From NCBI GenBank assembly GCA_022702545.1, contig JAHRBC010000002.1, forward strand, positions 2,480,001-2,544,000: a DNA stretch of 64,000 bases, given 5' to 3'. The position numbers and the translations under genes are program-made. Under the pieces are notes generated by a model that did no database searches, had not been told where the DNA came from, and worked only from the letters and a program-made list of their open reading frames with translations. Positions 58,058 through 64,000 of the stretch are shown here, piece by piece. Position 1 is the first letter of the stretch. Every line of letters begins with the position of its first letter. Origin of the DNA: Phycomyces nitens. Taxonomy: Eukaryota; Mucoromycota; Mucoromycetes; Mucorales; Phycomycetaceae.

Positions 58058-60104
58058 ATGAATCAAGACTACGAAAACGTAGAATGGAATGTGCATGCTA
58101 CAGCAGATGCTCTTACTCCGGCAATGAATATCGATGACCCGCTCTCAGCTTATAGTGCAGCCTATAACCCTAACTATGAGCAAGAGGTGCGTGATAAAAG
58201 ATACACCGCAAAAGAAGTAAAATAAAGAAAAGTCCGCTATCAGAACTTGCTCATCATATGTCATAAAAGATACCAAAAGAACAATATAAAACTGTCAAAG
58301 CTACACATATATCCACCATACCTACCAGTCCCTCGATTGAATCTGCCGAATCCCTTTCATCACTATCTAGAGATACAGGTGCTACAGTAGTTGCAGAACC
58401 TGAACCTGCGGTGGCTAGTCCAATGGTGATCCGGCTGGTGGAAACCGAGAAGCACATGGACAGCCCACAGGGTGCATATGTTGCATACCTTGTGTCTTGT
58501 ATGGTGAGAATTAGTTCACCTGTGGCCCAAAATATTATTAATTTATCAATAACCATAGACTTCTTTAAGAACCTTTTCCTCTCATCAATCTCGTCCTGTC
58601 TGGCGGAGATTCCAAGACTTTGTCTGGTTGCATAATGCCCTGACTTTAGAATTCCCTGCCTGTATTATACCACCTCTTCCAGATCGACGTAGGTTGGGTA
58701 GGTTTAACTAGTAAATGATGTCTTGAATACCCATCCTGATTTCAAAATTACCGATAAAGAGTATATAAAAGGTGATAGATTTAGCAAAGAATTCATCGAA
58801 CGTCGAAAGTGGAGGTAGGCCCGATGGTTTGGTCGTATGGTTCCTGATACGAGAATAGTCTCCAATGGTTTTTGGACCGAATAGCAAAGCATCCTCAACT
58901 TCAACTATCCCAGTCTGTGCGCATATTCTTGGAATCCAATGACTTTGTAAGGTTTGATAATTAATGTTAAGATCCTGGCTGGAATACATTATTAACTAGT
59001 TAAATAGCAAAATGACAAGAGGATGCAGTCCAGGAGAGTATCTCCTGCTGCTTCTGTCCTTGAATCTATTGGGGGCTCCCTATTCAATGCGTTTACAAAG
59101 GTCAAGAAGCCCGATGAAAGATTTGTGGAAATGAAGGAAAACTTTGACAAGATACATGACAATCTTGATACTGTCGAGAGATTGTATAGTCGGATTAGCA
59201 AACGACAGCAGGGTAAGCTAATGGGATTATCGAGAAACTCGTACATAAGAAGCTTACGTTATTGCTCCTTAGATTTACAACAAGATTACGCCGGGTTTGC
59301 AGAGAGTATGCAGGGTTTTTCTGTCATGGAAAGTGAGATTGCAGTTCCTCTACAGAAATTCTCTGAGACGACCAGAGAATATTCCTTGTTGATGAAAGCC
59401 ATGGTGTGTGTGTTTATATCCTTGATTTCCCAAGATATATATATATTTAATGTGCAAGTGCAACTATAGACAACCCAGGAAGATGTATTGTTCCTGAATG
59501 AGATCCATGAATTATTGGCCTATTGCCATTCTGCAAAAGTAAGTTCCAATCTGACCAAAATTGATTATATTTGTCTAAACAAGAGGGATGCTTCTATTAC
59601 TGTAGGCAGCATTAAGGGCACGCGATCAGAAGCAGGTTGAATTTGAGGCACTTTCTGGGTATTTGCAACAAGCAGTGCAGGACCGTGAGCGAACTCTCTA
59701 CCCAACACGGTACTCCAGTGGATCTAGCCTAAACATCACCGATTTTTTCACTGAAAAGTTAAATGAAGTTCGAGGTATCGATGTTCAGCGAGCGAGACGG
59801 GATAAATTGGATAGATTGGATCATAGAATCAAAGAGGTAGGTTTTTGGAATAGCAAAACATATCCATTTTATTGATAATATTCATATTATTATTATTACT
59901 AATAATATTTAGTTGGAGGGAGAAGTCGCTCGGACAAATGATATCTCAAATAACTTTTCGAGTCAAGTATTGAAAGAGTCTGAGATATTTGAAAAGGCAA
60001 AAAATAAGGAACTCAAACAGGGGCTGACAGCATATGCGGATAGCCATATTGACTTTTTTAAAAATGTAAGTTGAATTATTAAACGCATATATATACATAT
60101 ATAC

Positions 60105-60136
<32 letters not shown>

Positions 60137-60252
60137 ATGGGTGTCTATTTAACAACTAACAATCGAGCCACGGTTAGGGCGTACTTACTTGGGAAAAGAT
60201 ATTGCCAGTATTAGAGAGTATAGATGTTGGAGATCTCGATCAAAGACAATAG
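58058..60252 (+). CDS. sorting nexin with PX and BAR domains, Snx4/Atg24-like
   Basis: Endosomal membrane protein that binds phosphatidylinositol 3-phosphate and shapes recycling tubules; Snx4 also works in selective autophagy. Eleven exons: 58058-58186, 58270-58503, 58559-58688, 58760-58814, 58859-58946, 59008-59212, 59273-59403, 59470-59538, 59606-59836, 59913-60066 and 60176-60252, giving 500 codons plus stop. After a low-complexity N-terminus the PX domain runs from about SPMVIRLVETEKHMDSPQG through VWRRFQDFVWLHNAL, the proline stretch IIPPLPDR, YIKGDRFSKEFIERRKW and SLQWFLDRIAKHPQL. The remainder is helical and heptad-like (VERLYSRISKRQQ, DYAGFAESMQGF, ARDQKQVEFEAL), as expected for the BAR domain. 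The donor at 58689 was chosen because only it restores YIKGDRF. Snx4 rather than Snx41/42 is my best guess from length and motif match. Confidence 0.88.
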
Positions 60253-60750
60253 GATAAGCAAGTGATAAGCAAGACTATAAGATTTACTGCATCCCATCAT
60301 TAATTCTCCTTGTCGTGTTACTTTTATCTTACCCCACTTGATCTAATATAATGAAATACACATACTACCAAAGCCCTAAACCAACTAATCCTTAGCTAAT
60401 CTGTAACCATCTAGACTTCCTGGTGATCTGGTAGATTTTTATAAAGATATTCAGTTACTGAGATGGAGCAGAGGGGAACAGCAGCTGGGTGAACAATGGA
60501 AGCAGCTAATTGGTTGCATCGATTTGTTTACGTCAACAGCTGTCTTCACGTGGTTGGCTTTCTTTTCAGTCCTCGTTTATCCTCCTTCCTGCCAACCCTC
60601 TCTAGCACCCCTTTGCTCAGTAGAGACAAGAAGAAGAAGCCATTTGACAGTGAGCTTAGATTATCAATTCTTGTGATCGTCAACCTTGCAATATTCTGTG
60701 GGAAAGATCGTCTCTTTTTGTCTTCTTCTTCCATTAAACTCATCTCATCC
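60253..60750. other. spacer and possible 5' UTR of the zinc-finger gene
   Basis: About 500 bases. The right half is CT-rich, typical of a fungal leader. The frame of the next gene stays open up to 60496, where an ATG could add 85 residues; the sequence there is Leu/Ser-rich and does not look like the rest of the protein, so I treat it as untranslated or intronic. Confidence 0.5.

Positions 60751-64000
<3,250 letters not shown>

Noticed and set aside
58708..58989. Minus-strand open frames at 58704-58989
   Set aside because: They are antisense to PX-domain exons 4 and 5 of the sorting nexin and the introns between them.
60496..60750. N-terminal extension of the zinc-finger protein
   Set aside because: CT-rich leader-like DNA and Leu/Ser-rich translation unlike the rest of the protein; ATG at 60751 preferred.

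Overview
This window is nuclear DNA of a filamentous fungus, most likely of the Mucoromycota (Mucorales-type, for example near Phycomyces or Mucor). The reasons are many short spliceosomal introns (about 41-90 nt, mostly GT-AG with a few GC-AG), AT-rich spacers full of (ATT)n and (AT)n tracts, a PacC/Rim101 factor, a PPZ phosphatase and an FAT1 acyl-CoA synthetase (fungal genes), together with a VWA8 ATPase and a FRAY/OSR1-type kinase that I would not expect in yeasts. The phylum is inferred from gene content recalled from memory, not from a search. Both window ends cut genes: VWA8 at the left and a glutamine/alanine-repeat zinc-finger protein at the right.

Layout. 1-10.3 kb is compact: VWA8 C-terminal half (+), an unrecognised basic protein (+), the mitochondrial phosphatidylglycerophosphatase GEP4 (-) and 3-ketodihydrosphingosine reductase (+). 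10.3-21 kb is gene-poor, holding a secreted GH28 polygalacturonase (-), two small orphan genes (+) and coding-like debris. 21-35 kb is dense: a SEC12-like membrane WD protein (+), a Ser/Pro-rich protein with SxIP motifs (-), a full kinesin-3 (-) and an OSR1-like kinase with a tail rich in RFxV-type motifs (+). 35-40.7 kb is a decayed island with a broken Tc1/mariner transposase, an orphan-family fragment and a ~110 bp tandem duplication. 40.7-64 kb is dense again: PPZ phosphatase (+), BTB protein (+), FAT1 acyl-CoA synthetase (-), PacC (-), dihydroxyacid dehydratase ILV3 (+), Snx4-like sorting nexin (+) and the repeat-rich zinc-finger protein (+).

Most genes are housekeeping and not functionally clustered, as is normal for a eukaryotic chromosome. 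Loose themes are lipid metabolism (GEP4, KDSR, FAT1), membrane traffic and motors (SEC12, Snx4, kinesin-3, SxIP protein) and signalling (OSR1-like kinase, PPZ, PacC). I built exon models by hand from splice consensus and protein family memory; for nearly all complete models the summed exon lengths are divisible by three, which supports them. The clear exception is one junction in the kinase gene.

I saw no convincing new multi-gene system. The most interesting single observations are the five RFx[VIL] motifs in the tail of the OSR1-like kinase in place of a recognisable CCT domain, the zinc-finger protein carrying about 119 Gln-Ala dipeptides plus 52 consecutive Gln, the SxIP array, and a GC-AG intron that splits the MIDAS motif of VWA8.
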